NCBI RefSeq assembly: GCF_013520985.1
Contig: NZ_JACDTY010000025.1
Coordinates: forward strand, 16,598 to 80,597
Direction: 5' to 3'
Source: Mesorhizobium neociceri
Lineage (GTDB): Bacteria > Pseudomonadota > Alphaproteobacteria > Rhizobiales > Rhizobiaceae
DNA: 64,000 nt
Shown: positions 63,367 to 64,000 of the stretch, piece after piece
How the letters are laid out: each line of letters opens with the position of its first letter
Numbering within the stretch: position 1 is the stretch's first letter
Notes under the pieces: generated by a model
The model's database searches: none
Told to the model about the DNA's origin: nothing
The model's input: the letters and a program-made list of their open reading frames with translations, nothing else
Made by a program: the position numbers and the translations under genes

Positions 63367-63825
63367 ATGATCGACAGCGGCTTTGAAACCACATCGTTAC
63401 GCATGACGCTTCTGCTGCTTGTCAGCTTCCAGGCCCCGGCAGCCGATGTCGACCGCATCATGGACGCCGTGGTTGCGATCGCGCCGCTCGCCATGGGCAA
63501 ATACGATCGCAACGCCTATCAAACGGCGCACGGCATCGAACGCTACAGGCCACTTGAAGGTGCTGCCGCCGGCGCTGAAACCGAATTGCGCCGCCGCCCC
63601 GGTACGGTCGAGGTCTCGTTCGAACTGCCCGATGACCAGCTGCTCGCCGCCCGCGTCGTCGAGGCGATTTTCCAGGCGCATTCCTACCAGGAGCCGGTGA
63701 TCCGCATCCAGCCTATCCTCGCCAGCCGCTCCAAGGGCCTGGACGACCGCGCCAACCCGAATCGCTGGTGGAACACCACCGGCGACTGGAAGAAAGCAGC
63801 AGCGCCGGTCGCGCAAACCGCGTGA
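63367..63825 (+). CDS. NIF3/CutA-like domain protein
   Basis: The 152-aa protein has the ferredoxin-like fold of the NIF3 insert/CutA type: RMTLLLLVSFQAPAADVDRIMDAVVAI, YRPLEGAAAGAETELRRRPGTVEVSFELPDDQLLAARVVEAIFQAHSYQEPVIRI, similar to HPYEEP regions of NIF3. Function unknown. GAGG lies 9 bases before the ATG. Confidence 0.75.
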   Translation: MIDSGFETTSLRMTLLLLVSFQAPAADVDRIMDAVVAIAPLAMGKYDRNAYQTAHGIERYRPLEGAAAGAETELRRRPGTVEVSFELPDDQLLAARVVEAIFQAHSYQEPVIRIQPILASRSKGLDDRANPNRWWNTTGDWKKAAAPVAQTA

Positions 63826-63888
63826 TTTCAAGCCAAAGGACGGCTCGCGTGGGTCACAGCGCGCGCGCCGGGCTGTCAGTAGCTAATC

Positions 63889-64000
63889 AAGTTGTCCGGT
63901 TTTGGTAGCACATGATCTGTCCGCTTCTGTTTTGCGTCGAAGCGGTTCACGCGACTTGCCTGATGGGGCAGGTGTCTTGGATTGCGGCGCCGTCAGGCAT
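63889..64000 (-). mobile_element. Possible insertion-sequence end and partial gene, cut by window edge
   Basis: A minus-strand frame ends ...MPDGAAIQDTCPIRQVA with stop at 63947-63949 and runs off the right edge. Before its end, TGTCCG occurs twice (near 63890 and 63919) in TGTCCGGTTTTGG and TGTCCGCTTCTG, as in IS21- or IS481-like termini with repeated motifs. Too short to confirm. Confidence 0.3.

Overview
The window looks like chromosomal DNA of a Mesorhizobium-type alphaproteobacterium (Hyphomicrobiales/Rhizobiales). It is GC-rich and carries alphaproteobacterial genes (class II DAHP synthase, sdhE next to mfd and recG, DUF1003, DUF982, DUF502, a SyrA/ExoX-like protein) and palindromic intergenic repeats of rhizobial type. 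No CRISPR array, rRNA operon or intact transposase is visible. The taxon is inferred from gene content and was not tested by database search.

Region 1 (1-6.1 kb): two tandem DUF900 esterase-like genes, adenine deaminase, an orphan intrinsic terminator, a secreted alpha/beta hydrolase and an Omp25/31-type barrel. Region 2 (6.2-17.5 kb) is accessory: a low-GC three-gene operon (TIGR04255 protein plus two unknowns) beside tRNA-Leu(TAA), then a run of very small genes. Many of these are preceded by GGAAC-N18/19-TT sites of the EcfG/RpoE2 general-stress type, two of them arranged as bidirectional promoters. The region also holds an inverted tRNA-Leu remnant, a broken small gene, an ABC-ATPase fossil, an ATP-grasp gene and a HAL-family protein that has lost the MIO tripeptide. 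A copy of the 3' end of the NUDIX gene at 17.5 kb lies at 8.4 kb, so this block is bounded by direct repeats.

Region 3 (17.5-36 kb) is mostly ordinary chromosome: NUDIX, old yellow enzyme, CinA-like, UspA (with a good EcfG-type site), xanthine phosphoribosyltransferase, an ArsR-AHSA1-GFA operon, and an ABC exporter with a 13-codon leader peptide ending in an R-G-R motif. NAD synthetase, Tag-like glycosylase, DUF1003-DedA, hemerythrin, DgkA, a second GFA protein and a GGDEF protein follow. Region 4 (36-49 kb): Xre-RES toxin-antitoxin, class II DAHP synthase, mfd, sdhE, recG, DUF502, higBA and glmS. Region 5 (49-55 kb): glmU, then a tRNA-Lys-like remnant followed by SyrA/ExoX-like, methyltransferase and ketopantoate-reductase-like genes, which look accessory. 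Region 6 (54-64 kb): ccdA, a secreted repeat protein, topA-rnr-DUF983, a NUDIX gene, an MFS transporter, a NIF3/CutA-like protein, and at the right edge a possible insertion-sequence end.

The observations most worth following up are the leader peptide upstream of the ABC exporter, the MIO-less HAL homologue, the cluster of EcfG-type promoters including bidirectional ones, and the TIGR04255 operon at tRNA-Leu.
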